From contig DASSDL010000055.1 of assembly GCA_035697145.1 (NCBI GenBank), positions 1 to 5,156 of the forward strand: a stretch of 5,156 nt of DNA. The letters are read 5' to 3'. This document shows, in pieces, positions 5,010 to 5,156 of the stretch; the stretch's first letter is position 1, and each line of letters opens with the position of its first letter. The notes under the pieces were generated by a model. That model worked only from the letters and a program-made list of their open reading frames with translations. It made no database searches and was not told where the DNA came from. This DNA comes from DASQUK01 sp035697145. Its GTDB lineage: Bacteria > Actinomycetota > Acidimicrobiia > Acidimicrobiales > VFJN01. The translations under genes were made by a program, and so were the position numbers.

Positions 5010-5156
5010 TCAGTCTCGTCGGGCCGCGCGGCGCTCCTTGCGCCGCCGGTGACGTCGCAGGACGCCCAACCCGAACCACACGATCGCCCCGATGAGCGCG
5101 GAGATGAGGGTGAGCAACCAGACCGGCCAGGTGAACTCCCAAGGCAGGAACTTGAC
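5010..5156 (-). CDS. C-terminus of a LapA-like small membrane protein (partial)
   Basis: The last 48 codons of a reverse-strand gene, with the stop at 5010-5012; the start is beyond the right edge. The visible part begins VKFLPWEFTWPVWLLTLI. A hydrophobic helix follows at about residues 11-34, with a small-residue core (SALIGAIVWFGLGVL), and then a strongly basic tail RRHRRRKERRAARRD. This matches the second half of LapA-domain (DUF1049) proteins: a beta-like FLxWxF stretch, a transmembrane helix and a basic cytoplasmic tail. LapA-type proteins are inner-membrane proteins, linked to lipopolysaccharide assembly in Gram-negative bacteria; in actinobacteria the role is unknown. Positive-inside topology puts the C-terminus in the cytoplasm. 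The reading frame is convincing despite its short length, but the family assignment is moderate because half of the protein is missing. Confidence 0.7.
   Translation of the reverse strand, partial: VKFLPWEFTWPVWLLTLISALIGAIVWFGLGVLRRHRRRKERRAARRD

Noticed and set aside
1..5156. Search for CRISPR arrays, complete insertion sequences, or a second copy of the tRNA-Glu 3' end
   Set aside because: None seen by eye: no regularly spaced repeats, no transposase motifs, and only one GGTTCGAACCC-type T-arm.

Overview
This is a 5.2 kb stretch of high-GC bacterial chromosome. Frequent GTG starts, GC-rich third codon positions, a G1:U72 tRNA-Glu and the protein families present all point to an actinobacterium. 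An Acidimicrobiia-like source is my best guess, but the sequence alone does not prove it. I see no large new system. The window holds ordinary chromosomal genes plus the scar of an integrative element at a tRNA gene.

Layout. Bases 1-340 hold no supportable gene, but they contain a cluster of alternating inverted repeats. A class I SAM-dependent methyltransferase follows (341-1144, +). Next is a 382-base gene-poor convergent interval with one long imperfect inverted repeat. An XRE/MmyB-like transcriptional regulator (1527-2345, -) and a carboxymuconolactone decarboxylase/AhpD-like protein (2463-3008, +) diverge from a 117-base shared upstream region. The AhpD-like protein has lost both redox cysteines, although the glutamate and histidine of the motif remain.

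The AhpD-like gene runs up against the 5' part of a tyrosine integrase gene (about 3047-3358, -). That gene is cut off before its catalytic domain and starts 34 bases beyond the 3' end of a tRNA-Glu(CTC) gene (3393-3465, -). This is the usual geometry of an element integrated at a tRNA, here reduced to a remnant.

Beyond the tRNA lies ung (3527-4225, -), uracil-DNA glycosylase with an intact active site. It is divergent from an MmcQ/YjbR-family gene (4296-4670, +), and a perfect 8+7+8 dyad sits near the middle of their 70-base spacer. A 71-residue membrane protein (4765-4980, +) then converges, through a hairpin, on the 3' end of a second small membrane protein resembling the LapA family (5010-5156, -), whose 5' end lies outside the window.

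How the genes work together. The clearest probable unit is the MmyB-like regulator with its divergent AhpD-like neighbour. Ung is a base-excision repair enzyme and probably only shares a control region with the MmcQ/YjbR gene. The methyltransferase and the two membrane proteins show no functional link to the others.
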